A stretch of 64,000 bases of DNA from Rhodococcus qingshengii (lineage in GTDB: Bacteria; Actinomycetota; Actinomycetes; Mycobacteriales; Mycobacteriaceae). Below the pieces are notes generated by a model, which was given only the letters and a program-made list of their open reading frames with translations, did not search any database and was not told where the DNA came from. The stretch's first letter is position 1, and every line of letters starts with the position of its first letter. Made by a program: the position numbers and the translations under genes. Shown piece after piece: positions 1 to 7,665 of this stretch. Where the stretch lies: positions 369,371-433,370 of the forward strand of contig NZ_JAJNCL010000004.1 of assembly GCF_021025955.1 (NCBI RefSeq), written 5' to 3'.

Positions 1-73
1 GGACCAGAACGACGAGCGAGAGTTGGTGCGTGAGTTCGTTGCTGCGCTGTTGACCGCAGGAAGGACCGCCTGA
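1..73 (+). CDS. C-terminal end of an unidentified protein (partial)
   Basis: An open frame enters from the left edge and stops with TGA at 71-73. The 23 visible residues end in ...REFVAALLTAGRTA, an amphipathic helix such as many regulators and enzymes end with. The gene body is outside the window, so no family can be named. The bases between it and the convergent YciO gene (74-190) show only a weak imperfect hairpin around 76-93. Confidence 0.4.
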   Translation, partial: DQNDERELVREFVAALLTAGRTA

Positions 74-190
74 TCATCCCTTCCGGGTGATGTGCGAGAA
101 CATCTTCGAAGAGAGGGCGATTCCGCTCCTCATCCATCGATGCGTGGCTCGACAAACGTCCACCCCGAAACGCGAAGCTGATCTGCACGG

Positions 191-811
191 TCATTCGAAA
201 CGGGAAGGATCTCCCGCTCCGACGCGCACGATCTCGGGGGCACCGGACGAATAGTCGACGACCGTGGTGGGTTCGGTTCCGCAGTCACCCGAGTCGATGA
301 CCGCGTCGAGTTGGTGGTCGAGTTCTTCCTTGATCTGCCAGCCGTCCGTCATCGGCTCCTCGGCGCCGGGCAGCAGAAGGGTGCTGGAGAGGATCGGCTC
401 ACCCAATTCCTGAAGGAGCGCACGCACGACCGGGTGGCTGGGAATGCGCACCCCGACGGTCTTCTTCTTGGCGTGTGCCAGCCGCCGCGGAACTTCCTTC
501 GTGGCGGGAAGGATGAAGGTGTATTGGCCCGGTGTGGCCGCTTTCACCGCCCGAAACGCCGAGTTGGTGACGTGGACGAAGTGCCCGAGCTGCGCGAAGT
601 CGGCACAGACGAGTGTGAAGTGGTGATCCGACCGCAGATGACGGATCTCGCGGATCCGATCGGTGCCCGAGTGATTGTCCATTCGGGCGCCCAAGGCATA
701 GCAGGAATCGGTGGGGTAGGCGATGACCGCGTCGTTGCGCAGCATTTCGACGATCTGGCTGATCGCGCGCGGCTGCGGGTTTTCGGGATGCACGTCGAAG
801 TATCGGGCCAT
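191..811 (-). CDS. yciO: YciO/Sua5-YrdC family protein
   Basis: The product is 206 residues, the length of E. coli YciO. The YrdC fold is visible: a P-T-D-S segment near residues 33-36 followed by a Y-x-L-G run, a basic R-x-I-R-x-I-R stretch near 51-58, and an S-S-T motif near 140. The family binds nucleotide and RNA; the Sua5/TsaC branch makes threonylcarbamoyl-AMP for tRNA t6A, while the role of the YciO branch is less settled. I chose ATG 811 because it follows a GGG-containing leader; a TTG three bases upstream is possible. It stands convergent to the partial gene at the left edge and downstream of the MerR gene on the same strand (26 bp gap), so it could be read through from the SulP-MerR unit. 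Confidence 0.85.
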   Translation of the reverse strand: MARYFDVHPENPQPRAISQIVEMLRNDAVIAYPTDSCYALGARMDNHSGTDRIREIRHLRSDHHFTLVCADFAQLGHFVHVTNSAFRAVKAATPGQYTFILPATKEVPRRLAHAKKKTVGVRIPSHPVVRALLQELGEPILSSTLLLPGAEEPMTDGWQIKEELDHQLDAVIDSGDCGTEPTTVVDYSSGAPEIVRVGAGDPSRFE

Positions 812-837
812 CAACCCAGCTTAGTTCAGCCGGCAGA

Positions 838-1263
838 TCACGAATGCCGTTCACCGTTCAGACTGTGGTCGGCGAGCAATCCCGTCAGTTCTTCGGCGTA
901 GGCGAGTTGCTTACGCAAGTGTATGCAGCTTGCTTCCGCTCGGGTATGGCAGGCGGTGACGAATTCGGTTGCACCGGTTCGCATCGATGCGTCCGAAGCT
1001 TTGTCACCGAGCACTGCCAGAGAATCGAGGAGCTGTTTCATTTCTTCGAGACTGAATCCGAGCGGCTTCATTCGTCGGATCACCAGTAGCCGCTGGACGT
1101 CGGCCTCGGTGTACAGGCGGAAACCTCCGGCGCTCCGCTCGGACGGGGTCACCAGACCGACCTCGTCGTAATGACGGATCGTCTTGATCGACAGTTCGGT
1201 GCGCTCGGCAACCTGACCGATCTGCATGTTCTGCCCCTGGCCCGCGTGTTCCGGCTCAGACAT
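838..1263 (-). CDS. MerR family transcriptional regulator
   Basis: The 141-residue protein has a MerR winged-helix N-terminus: I-G-Q-V-A-E-R-T at residues 14-21, I-R-H-Y-D-E-V-G-L-V at about 28-37, then a G-F-R-L-Y wing and a coiled-coil region with M-K-x-L-L-D-S-L. No cysteine-rich metal loop is present at the C-terminus, so the effector is not obviously a soft metal. ATG 1263 is preceded by GGGAG at a good distance; ATG 1227 (MQIGQ) is an alternative. It lies 35 bp downstream of the SulP gene on the same strand and is probably in its transcript. The MerR-type promoter in front of SulP (2826-2856) makes SulP, and hence this gene itself, the likely target. Confidence 0.9.
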   Translation of the reverse strand: MSEPEHAGQGQNMQIGQVAERTELSIKTIRHYDEVGLVTPSERSAGGFRLYTEADVQRLLVIRRMKPLGFSLEEMKQLLDSLAVLGDKASDASMRTGATEFVTACHTRAEASCIHLRKQLAYAEELTGLLADHSLNGERHS

Positions 1264-1298
1264 CACTCCCACTTTCGTCGCGCTCGGCCTTCATCCTC

Positions 1299-2798
1299 TC
1301 AGTGACTGTCGCCCAGACGACCGGACAGGCGCAGATGGCGCTCGGCCGACGCGCCGTCGAGGCCCACGATCTCGACCTTCTTTCCTCTGGCCGCGTACTT
1401 GGTGGTGACTGCGTCCAGGGTCGCCACGGTCGATGCGTCCCAGATATGAGACTCGGAGAGATCGATGACAATGTTCTTCGGGTCGCCGGCGTAGTCGAAC
1501 TGGTAGATCAGATCGTTGCTCGATGCGAAGAACAACTCGCCCCGAACCGCATAGACGCGGGTGTCCTCGTCCGGATGCGCTACGTCGACAACTTCGGTGA
1601 GGTGCGCGACGCGGCGGGCGAAGATCACCATCGCGGTGATCACTCCGACGATCACGCCGTAGGCAAGATTATGGGTCGTGACAGTGACGGACACCGTGAC
1701 CAGCATGACCACTGTTTCGCCGATCGGCATGCGGCGCAGTGTCTTCGGATTGATGCTGTGCCAATCGAAAGTGCCGACCGAGACCATGATCATGACGGCC
1801 ACCAATGCGGCCATCGGAATCAACGCCACGACGTCGCCGAGGCCGACCACGAGTATCAGCAGGAACACGCCTGCGAGGAAAGTCGAGATCCGAGTGCGAG
1901 CGCCGGAGACCTTCACGTTGATCATGGTCTGGCCGATCATCGCGCACCCTCCCATACCTCCGAAGAAGCCGGTGACGATGTTCGCGACGCCTTGGCCCCA
2001 CCCTTCTCGGGTCTTGTTCGAGTGGGTATCCGTGACGTCGTCGACGAGCTTGGCCGTCATCAACGATTCGAGGAGTCCGACGAGCGCCATGGCCAACGCG
2101 TACGGAGCAATGATCGACAGTGTGTGCATGTCCAGAGGGACGTCGGGGAACAGGAGCGTCGGCAGGCTCGACGGAAGTTCGCCCTCGTCGCCGACGTCGG
2201 GAACGTCGAATGCGAAAACGACTGTGGCGGCGGTCAGTAGCACGATCGCCACCAGTGGAGCCGGGACCGCGTTCGTCAGTTTCGGCAAGAACACGAGGAT
2301 CAGGAGGGCGACGGCCAGGAGTGGGTAGACGAGCCACGGAACATCGATCAGATGGGGGAGTTGGGCGATGAAGATCAAAATGGCCAGTGCGTTGACGAAT
2401 CCCACCATGACGCTGCGCGGGATGAAACGCATCAACTTTGCGACGCCGAGGAGGCTCAACACGATCTGGAGAAGGCCGGCCAGAAGGACTGTCGCAATCA
2501 GGTAGTCGATTCCGTACTCGCGGGTCAGAGGAGCGACGACCAGTGCGACGGCGCCAGTGGCCGCGGAGATCATGGCAGGTCGTCCGCCGACGACGGCGAT
2601 GGTCACAGCCATCGTGAACGACGCGAACAGTCCCACCCGCGGATCCACCCCGGCGATTATCGAGAACGAGATCGCTTCGGGGATCAATGCCAATGCCACG
2701 ACCAGTCCGGCCAAGACTTCGGTTTTGAGTCGGCGAGGTGACCCAAGCGCGGCCCGTACCGAGTTGTCGTTGGTGGATGAAGCGGTGGTTACTGCCAT
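1299..2798 (-). CDS. SulP family anion permease with STAS domain
   Basis: This 499-residue inner-membrane protein has the SulP layout: about 10-14 hydrophobic segments in residues 20-390, starting with G-L-V-V-A-L-A-L-I-P-E-A-I-S-F-S, the SulP signature region, and a C-terminal STAS domain from about 410 to 490 (V-I-D-L-S-E-S-H-I-W-D-A-S). SulP proteins move sulfate, bicarbonate or other small anions; the sequence does not decide which. ATG 2798 follows an AGGACGGA leader. The promoter has a 19-bp spacer filled by an inverted repeat typical of MerR targets, and a MerR gene follows directly, so transport is probably induced by a signal that the MerR protein senses. Confidence 0.9.
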   Translation of the reverse strand: MAVTTASSTNDNSVRAALGSPRRLKTEVLAGLVVALALIPEAISFSIIAGVDPRVGLFASFTMAVTIAVVGGRPAMISAATGAVALVVAPLTREYGIDYLIATVLLAGLLQIVLSLLGVAKLMRFIPRSVMVGFVNALAILIFIAQLPHLIDVPWLVYPLLAVALLILVFLPKLTNAVPAPLVAIVLLTAATVVFAFDVPDVGDEGELPSSLPTLLFPDVPLDMHTLSIIAPYALAMALVGLLESLMTAKLVDDVTDTHSNKTREGWGQGVANIVTGFFGGMGGCAMIGQTMINVKVSGARTRISTFLAGVFLLILVVGLGDVVALIPMAALVAVMIMVSVGTFDWHSINPKTLRRMPIGETVVMLVTVSVTVTTHNLAYGVIVGVITAMVIFARRVAHLTEVVDVAHPDEDTRVYAVRGELFFASSNDLIYQFDYAGDPKNIVIDLSESHIWDASTVATLDAVTTKYAARGKKVEIVGLDGASAERHLRLSGRLGDSH

Positions 2799-2825
2799 GA
2801 GATTCCGTCCTGATGAGGTTCTCAG

Positions 2826-2856
2826 ACTCTACCCTCCCGTAAGGGTAGAGTGTGAA
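2826..2856 (-). promoter_or_regulatory. MerR-type promoter/operator of the SulP-MerR unit
   Basis: On the minus strand a -35 hexamer TTCACA (2851-2856) and a -10 hexamer TAGAGT (2826-2831) are separated by exactly 19 bp. A perfect 9-bp inverted repeat, CTCTACCCT (2827-2835) and AGGGTAGAG (2842-2850) around a 6-bp centre, fills the spacer. An overlong 19-bp spacer carrying a palindrome is the hallmark of promoters that MerR-family proteins activate by DNA untwisting. It lies 28 bp upstream of the SulP start codon. Confidence 0.8.
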
Positions 2857-2991
2857 CGGAGATTTGACAGTGCCCCTTACCAGGTATTTACCTACTGTGC
2901 GGTTTTTGTTGATCGAAAACTGGCCAATTCGGGCGTTCGCTCCGTTGAAGTTCGGCGGCAAACGTCAATCAGGTTGTTCCGAGAGTGCATC

Positions 2992-3588
2992 TTGTCAAAA
3001 CGCTTACTGAATGCTGCGCTGCTAGCCGGCCTCTTTGCCGGTGGAACCGCGGTGGCCGTGATTCCGGCGACCGCGGCACCCGTTGTAGAAACCACGTCGA
3101 CAACTTTTCAGGTCACGTGCCGTGCAGTTCCGAGTGCGTTCTCCGGGCCGTCTTCAGACGGAAAGCCTGCCACGGTGCGGGTTTCGGCTCCTGCGGTCGT
3201 AGCGCCAGGTCAAGTCTTCGACATCGACCTAGATCCGGGTAGCGTCCAGATCCCGAACGATGTGAGCGGCGCAAGCGTCAAGAAGATCTCACGTTTGAAG
3301 ATTGATCTTCCGATTCCGGCCAACGCGGAGTTCGTCTCGGCGACGGTCACCGATCCGGGCAATGTTGTTGCCGGGAAACCTGCTTCGGTGATTCGTGTCA
3401 ACGAAGACGGCACTCCCGCAGCGGACGGTCCGATACTCCGGTTGTCCGGCGCAAACGAAGCGATCGGCAACAGTCCGTCATCGTCGTCGGGTGCGCACGG
3501 CGGGCTTGCGATCAATGCTCAGTCCGGTGCCGAGACGAACATCGGGGACATTTTCTCGAAGCTGCCGACGGGTTCACTCGGAGGCTGA
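2992..3588 (+). CDS. Secreted hypothetical protein, possibly C-terminally truncated
   Basis: The frame opens far upstream, but residues before the TTG at 2992 are antisense to SulP and unlikely. From TTG 2992 the 198-residue product starts L-S-K-R-L-L-N-A-A-L-L-A-G-L-F-A-G-G and ends its signal peptide at A-T-A-A-P. The mature part is Thr/Ser/Pro-rich with beta-strand pattern (T-F-Q-V-T-C-R, R-V-S-A-P-A-V-V-A-P-G-Q-V-F-D-I-D-L-D) and resembles cell-wall-exposed immunoglobulin-like proteins common in rhodococci. It ends abruptly in T-G-S-L-G-G shortly after a conserved-looking G-L-A-I-N-A-Q-S-G region, so a C-terminal domain may have been lost. No function can be named. Confidence 0.6.
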   Translation: MSKRLLNAALLAGLFAGGTAVAVIPATAAPVVETTSTTFQVTCRAVPSAFSGPSSDGKPATVRVSAPAVVAPGQVFDIDLDPGSVQIPNDVSGASVKKISRLKIDLPIPANAEFVSATVTDPGNVVAGKPASVIRVNEDGTPAADGPILRLSGANEAIGNSPSSSSGAHGGLAINAQSGAETNIGDIFSKLPTGSLGG

Positions 3589-3671
3589 GTTACCTCGTCA
3601 GGCTGGGAACGTCGACGTTTCGGCTTGAAATACGGGTGTGTGATCGAATACTGGAATGACAGGTTCGAATC

Positions 3672-4310
3672 GTGCCGAGTAGCCGCAACGCCGGCGTTCC
3701 CTATTTTTCGCAATGGGAGTCTCCTGAGCTTGTCGACGACATTCTGTCGGGCCGGATCCGGACGGAAGACGATCCGGCCTGGTCTGCATCCGGCGCAAGT
3801 ACTCCGGAGGACTACGCATTCTGGTCGTGGCGTGGATGCGGGATCGCCTGCCTTCGAATGGTATTGGCGAATTCGGGAGTTCTGCCGCCACCGGCAATGG
3901 TCCTCATGCGAGAACTGGAAGCTGCGGGTGCATACCGGCGAGACGGTGATCGGGTTGCCGGAATGATCTACCAGCCGTTCGTCGAGTACCTCTCGACACA
4001 ATCATGGGGTCTCGAGGCAACCTCCGTCGCTCCACTACCTTTGGATCAACTCAGCGATCACATGACCGCACCGGATCGTTTCGCCATGGTGTCTGTGCAT
4101 GCTTCGATTCGTGATGCGGAATCCGGTACGCCCCCGCCGAGTCGGATCGGCGGTCACCTCGTTCTGGTCACCGATTGCACCGACGAGGGCGTGACGTTTC
4201 ACAACCCCTCCGGTAGGACGAAGGAAACGCAATCCGGTGTATCGATGGGATGGGAGACGTTCGATCGGTATTTCGCGGAGCGCGGGATACTTCTCACCGC
4301 GCATGGATGA
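3672..4310 (+). CDS. Papain-like C39-type peptidase domain protein
   Basis: A 212-residue protein starting at GTG 3672. It carries the layout of C39-like cysteine peptidases: V-P-Y-F-S-Q-W near residue 9, a nucleophile segment W-R-G-C-G-I-A-C-L-R-M near 53-63, a G-G-H-L-V-L-V-T-D histidine segment near 163-171, and an N-P-S-G motif that would supply the Asp/Asn. Substrates of such stand-alone domains are rarely known; some process peptides, others act on peptidoglycan. No signal peptide is seen. It lies 83 bp after the secreted protein and may share its transcript. Confidence 0.75.
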   Translation: MPSSRNAGVPYFSQWESPELVDDILSGRIRTEDDPAWSASGASTPEDYAFWSWRGCGIACLRMVLANSGVLPPPAMVLMRELEAAGAYRRDGDRVAGMIYQPFVEYLSTQSWGLEATSVAPLPLDQLSDHMTAPDRFAMVSVHASIRDAESGTPPPSRIGGHLVLVTDCTDEGVTFHNPSGRTKETQSGVSMGWETFDRYFAERGILLTAHG

Positions 4311-4381
4311 GATCGAGGGTCTCGAATGCTCGGCGCGCCGATGCCGTCGTTCGTCTCGAGTTTTCGACCACTCGTCGCATC

Positions 4382-4595
4382 AGTCCACGAGCAGGGACTT
4401 TAGCCCCCGGCAATTACCTACCACTCGGTATATTCTGCGAAGGTACGGACTTCGTGAACCGATGTGAGTTGGCTCCGGGGGACGTGCCGGCCTCGCAGGA
4501 CCGCCCGCAAAGTCAGCCCGGTGAGGCCACCAGAAGTTCGCGTATTTCGACAGATTGCCGCTGGGTCCGTCCGCTACGAGGGGAGCGGACGGACC
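4382..4595 (+). ncRNA. Candidate structured 5' leader of the 56-aa membrane protein
   Basis: The 305-bp gap 4311-4615 holds a set of nested helices that I can pair by eye: AGTCC/GGACT near 4382-4399; CCCCCGG near 4403 with CCGGGGG near 4475; inside that CACTCGGT with ACCGA(T)GTG and a GCGAAG/CTTCGT hairpin; then GGCCTC/GAGGCC around a 28-nt loop; and finally a perfect 12-bp hairpin (GGTCCGTCCGCT 4564-4575, AGCGGACGGACC 4584-4595) whose 3' edge lies 20 nt before the start codon. The last hairpin could act as a terminator or sequester the start region. It does not match any riboswitch class that I recognise. Existence of the RNA is an inference. Confidence 0.35.
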
Positions 4596-4615
4596 TGACA
4601 GCACGAGAGAGTGCC

Positions 4616-4786
4616 ATGCCTGAACGTGGTCAAAGCAGAGTAGACGCGGGGATCATCGCTGTTGTCGCGATCATTACCGGTGTGTTCGTCGCGGTGACCG
4701 GTCACGGTCTGGTTGCAGCGCTGGCCACCGTGTTAGGCCTCGCGCTCGGAATGGCGATTGTGCGGTATCTGATCAAAGGCCGCTGA
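4616..4786 (+). CDS. Small two-helix membrane protein
   Basis: A 56-residue protein: a charged start (M-P-E-R-G-Q-S-R-V-D), one hydrophobic helix at about 11-28, a G-H-G turn, a second helix at about 32-49 and a basic end (R-Y-L-I-K-G-R). Nothing suggests an enzyme. It has a GAGAG leader before ATG 4616. The long structured leader upstream is out of proportion to so small a gene and hints at post-transcriptional control. Function unknown. Confidence 0.6.
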   Translation: MPERGQSRVDAGIIAVVAIITGVFVAVTGHGLVAALATVLGLALGMAIVRYLIKGR

Positions 4787-4814
4787 TCACTGGCCGAAGA
4801 TCACCGCGAAAGTT

Positions 4815-5561
4815 TCAGCAGGTCGCGAGAATGTCTGCGATGGTGTCGTGTTCGGCTTGGGTGACCCACAAACCGTATGCCGCTTTGACTTCCACTTGAG
4901 CAGTCACGTACTGGCAGCGGTAGGCCTTGTTGGGTGGCAGCCACGACGCCGCGTCGGAATCCGACTTCTTCTGGTTCGTGGGTCCGTCGACAGCGCGCAG
5001 GTTTCGGGGGTCGTTGGCGAGATTGGTTCTCGTTTGCGTATCGAGCTGTTGTGCGCCCTTCTGCCAGGCGTCCGAGAGTGCGACAACATGGTCGATCTGG
5101 ACTGCAGAAGACGTGTCCTGGCCGCGAGTGAACGCGATGGTCTTGTTCGTGTACGGGTCACGGAGCGTTCCGGTTTGGACCGAGCAGCTTTTGGAGCCGT
5201 CCTTGAATGTCAGGTCGGTGAGGTCGCGGCGCAGGATGTCGTTGCGTGTATCGCAGCCGTTGTGGCCGAACTCGACGGTGACGTCGTCCGTCCAGGCCGT
5301 ACCGAACAGGGCGCGGTCGTATCCGGTCTTGGGTGCGCGTCCCTTGATCGGGATCTGCGCCAGCAGTTCAGCTGTGGCGGACGACGGCGTCGAGGCGCCG
5401 GCCACAACCGTCGTCGTTACGCCGGATCCGATTCCTGAACCGAGAGAGGATGTTTCGGGTGCTGCGGCCTTCGAATTGGCGCAGCCTCCCAGCACGATCA
5501 CGGCAGCGATGCCGATGGTGACGCCGGTGATGCCGCGCCTGTGATGTGCCGTGCGTGCCAT
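4815..5561 (-). CDS. HNH-family nuclease-like lipoprotein
   Basis: The 248-residue precursor has a lipobox L-G-G-C at 24-27, a Ser/Thr/Ala linker to about residue 65, and then a GmrSD C-terminal-type HNH domain: Q-I-D-H-V-V-A-L near 155-162 (the metal-site D-H pair), A-W-Q-K-G, N-D-P-R-N-L, N-Q-K-K-S-D, W-L-P-P and C-x-Y near the end. Secreted proteins of this type are common in actinobacteria and presumed extracellular nucleases. Here the enzyme would be tethered outside the membrane. It is convergent with the small membrane protein (28 bp apart) and probably monocistronic. Confidence 0.85.
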   Translation of the reverse strand: MARTAHHRRGITGVTIGIAAVIVLGGCANSKAAAPETSSLGSGIGSGVTTTVVAGASTPSSATAELLAQIPIKGRAPKTGYDRALFGTAWTDDVTVEFGHNGCDTRNDILRRDLTDLTFKDGSKSCSVQTGTLRDPYTNKTIAFTRGQDTSSAVQIDHVVALSDAWQKGAQQLDTQTRTNLANDPRNLRAVDGPTNQKKSDSDAASWLPPNKAYRCQYVTAQVEVKAAYGLWVTQAEHDTIADILATC

Positions 5562-5606
5562 GTGTGAGAGTCCATTTCTGCGAGAGATGAACTACAAGTA
5601 TGTCAT

Positions 5607-6005
5607 TCACGACATTTCGGGCCGAACCGGCACTGTCTGTCGGTCCGGTCGAAGGAGCCACCGAGTCGCCGGGACCGAGATGAGAACCCGCGGGCCGTCG
5701 GGAGTCTCGTCCGCGGCATCCCAGCCGCCGTACTTCTCGCCGAAATGTCTCAAGAGATCGCCGAATTCGCCGACGTCGTGATGAATTGTCCCGAGTCCCT
5801 GTGCGACCCACGGGTCGCGTGTGGAGCCGTCGACCGCCAATGAGACCCGAGGGTCGTCCAGCAGGTTCCGAACCTTCCGATTCTTTTCGGCGCTCGGAAT
5901 CCAGAATGTGTTCTGACGCAGCAAGAACCAGACTGGAGTCGTGTGCGGCGAGCCGTCACTTCGGAGGGTGGTCAACCACACGCAAGGAGTGTCCGCGATA
6001 GTCAC
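5607..6005 (-). CDS. Pyridoxamine 5'-phosphate oxidase-like split-barrel protein
   Basis: About 132 residues from GTG 6005, a normal length for single-domain FMN/F420 split-barrel proteins. Visible family features are W-L-T-T-L-R-S-D-G-S-P-H-T-T-P-V-W-F near the N-terminus, K-x-R-N-L-L-D-D-P-R-V-S-L in the middle, and a V-L-I-S-V-P-A-T-R-W-L end. The frame stays open upstream to 6176, but that would run through the terminator at 6059-6098 and into the Roadblock gene, so the internal GTG is preferred. Such proteins bind FMN, F420 or heme and reduce small molecules; the substrate is unknown. Confidence 0.75.
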   Translation of the reverse strand: MTIADTPCVWLTTLRSDGSPHTTPVWFLLRQNTFWIPSAEKNRKVRNLLDDPRVSLAVDGSTRDPWVAQGLGTIHHDVGEFGDLLRHFGEKYGGWDAADETPDGPRVLISVPATRWLLRPDRQTVPVRPEMS

Positions 6006-6058
6006 GGTCTCAGTATCGGTGCCCGCACGTCGTATGCAAATCGATGGTGCGAAACGAA

Positions 6059-6098
6059 CAAGGCCCGGGTGTCGCCGTTCGGCGATCTCCGGGCCTTG
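6059..6098 (-). terminator. Rho-independent terminator of the Roadblock gene
   Basis: A 10-bp perfect stem (CAAGGCCCGG / CCGGGCCTTG) closes over an inner TCGCCG/CGGCGA hairpin, with a T-rich stretch (TTGTTCGTTT) following on the minus strand. It lies 17 bp past the Roadblock stop codon. Confidence 0.75.
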
Positions 6099-6114
6099 TC
6101 GAGGAGGGGAAGCT

Positions 6115-6936
6115 TCAGATCTCGATCTTTGGGGTCTGTTCGCCCAGCTTGTGGCGAGCGAGTGCCAGGTTCCCACGTGCGCGGTCCAATACTAGGTACA
6201 CGAACAGCGTCGACAGCCCAGGGGTCTCGAGTACACGAATGAGGTGGTACTGGCTGCTCAGGGTAATCAGAATGTCTTCGAGAGTGTCGGTAATCCCCAA
6301 GTTACTCATCGTGCGGAGCTTTGCTCGCACCACCTCGGAGTTGCCTGCGCCGGCGTACTCGAGGCTGAATGACGGGTTGCCGCTCATACCGAGAACCATG
6401 CCGCTGTCGGCGTCGACTACGGCTGCACCGCTGGCGCCGTCGATGCGCATCAATTCGCCGAGGATTTTGTCGATGTTGCTCATTGCTTCTCCTTGGTAGG
6501 GCAGAGCCGCGCGGGGCGACTCCAGGTGATGCTTCGGTGGTGAAGTCATCGGTACATTTCGAGGTGGAATCGTTGGTTGCGGCATCGGCGGCGGGCCAGA
6601 CGGCAACTGTTCAGCTTGTGAGATTTGAGGACTTGTTCCGTTCGGTGCAGATGAGCGGCCATTCGACGACTCGAATTCGTCGATTCGGTCGGCGGGTAGC
6701 CAGCCGTCCCCGGAGGGTGTGTCGAGTGGCCATCTGGTGTCTGGCGAGTAGTCCGGTGTCGGCGACTGGAGTTGCGGGTAGACCGGCGCGGTCAGCGGCC
6801 GCTTGTACGGAACCGGTTGACCGCCCGCGTCGGCGACGTTCGCGAACCACGCGGCATACCCGGGGTCGCTGCGATCGAGGTTTTGCCCGCGATCGTCGTC
6901 ATCCTCCCGGGAACCTCGTCGACGAAAAAGTCCCAC
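6115..6936 (-). CDS. Roadblock/LC7 domain protein with disordered N-terminal extension
   Basis: The open frame gives 273 residues from GTG 6936. Residues 1-150 are charged, then Pro/Ser-rich and probably disordered. Residues 152-273 form a Roadblock/LC7 domain (D-K-I-L-G-E-L-M-R-I-D-G-A-S-G-A-A-V-V-D). In actinobacteria such proteins regulate small Ras-like GTPases, usually beside a kinase, DUF742 and GTPase gene; none of these partners is here, so this is an orphan copy. ATG 6483, exactly at the domain start, has a strong AAGGAG ribosome site five bases upstream. A 122-residue short form is therefore likely, alone or along with the long form. Confidence 0.75.
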   Translation of the reverse strand: MGLFRRRGSREDDDDRGQNLDRSDPGYAAWFANVADAGGQPVPYKRPLTAPVYPQLQSPTPDYSPDTRWPLDTPSGDGWLPADRIDEFESSNGRSSAPNGTSPQISQAEQLPSGPPPMPQPTIPPRNVPMTSPPKHHLESPRAALPYQGEAMSNIDKILGELMRIDGASGAAVVDADSGMVLGMSGNPSFSLEYAGAGNSEVVRAKLRTMSNLGITDTLEDILITLSSQYHLIRVLETPGLSTLFVYLVLDRARGNLALARHKLGEQTPKIEI

Positions 6937-7187
6937 TCGTTCCAGCCCCTTAAAGACGAAGTATTTCCGATCGGAGCGTTCCGGATGAACGCGGCAGATC
7001 GGACAATCTCACCCATAGTTACTTTTTAGTTAAGTCACCGTAGCATGGGTTCGTGGAGGGGGCATACAGTCCGATCGAGCAGTTGGGCGGACGAGGCTCC
7101 CGGATTCGACGGACCGCATGGACGATTCTCGCCGGCAGGTTAAGCCGGTCCGTTCGTACGCCGGCTGCCCTCTGGCATCCTTGAAGG

Positions 7188-7658
7188 ATGAAGAAAACGA
7201 TCACCGGGTTCATCGGTGCCTGCTCGCTGGTGGCGCTGGTCGCCTGCGGTTCTGACGGAGACAAGCCGACCGAGGTCGGAACACTCACTTCCTCCCCTTC
7301 GGCGACCACCACGGCGACGCCGACGGCGTCATCCGAGGCTCCGGCGACGTCGTCGGACCTGACTACCGAGGCACCGTCGGTCGAGTCGAGCGCTCCGGCG
7401 GAGATTCCTTCGGACCCGAATGCGAGCTCGGCGCTGCCGCGGACCTACGCGCAAGCCTGCGCCGACGTACTCCGGTACCTCGACGCGTACCAGCCTGCAA
7501 TCGATCAGTCGGGCGAGGAAATGGGTATGACGCGTGAATCATTGGCAAACGACATGATGACGTCCATCCAGGCTTATCCGGAATGGTCGAGCCTGTCTGC
7601 CGACGAGCAGGCCGAGGTCACTCGCGGATTCGCCGCAGCGACCGCAGGAAGCTGCTGA
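7188..7658 (+). CDS. Secreted lipoprotein of unknown function
   Basis: A 156-residue precursor with a lipobox L-V-A-C at 17-20, a 65-residue Thr/Ser/Ala/Pro linker, and a compact C-terminal domain from about residue 83 with two cysteines (A-C-A-D-V-L and the terminal S-C) that could form a disulfide. The C-terminal pattern is helical (R-Y-L-D-A-Y-Q-P-A-I-D-Q, L-A-N-D-M-M-T-S-I-Q). ATG 7188 is preceded by GAAGG. No family recognised. It converges on the DUF2797 gene with a 7-bp gap and no visible terminator. Confidence 0.7.
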   Translation: MKKTITGFIGACSLVALVACGSDGDKPTEVGTLTSSPSATTTATPTASSEAPATSSDLTTEAPSVESSAPAEIPSDPNASSALPRTYAQACADVLRYLDAYQPAIDQSGEEMGMTRESLANDMMTSIQAYPEWSSLSADEQAEVTRGFAAATAGSC

Positions 7659-7665
7659 TTTACTT

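Noticed and set aside
1669..2961. A 430-codon minus-strand frame overlapping SulP
   Set aside because: Arg/Pro-rich translation in another frame of a high-GC gene; no family features.
2557..2991. N-terminal extension of the secreted protein at 2992
   Set aside because: It runs antisense through SulP and its promoter, and would put the signal peptide in the middle.
4250..4615. N-terminal extension of the 56-aa membrane protein
   Set aside because: Overlaps the C39-type gene and the structured leader; composition is arbitrary.
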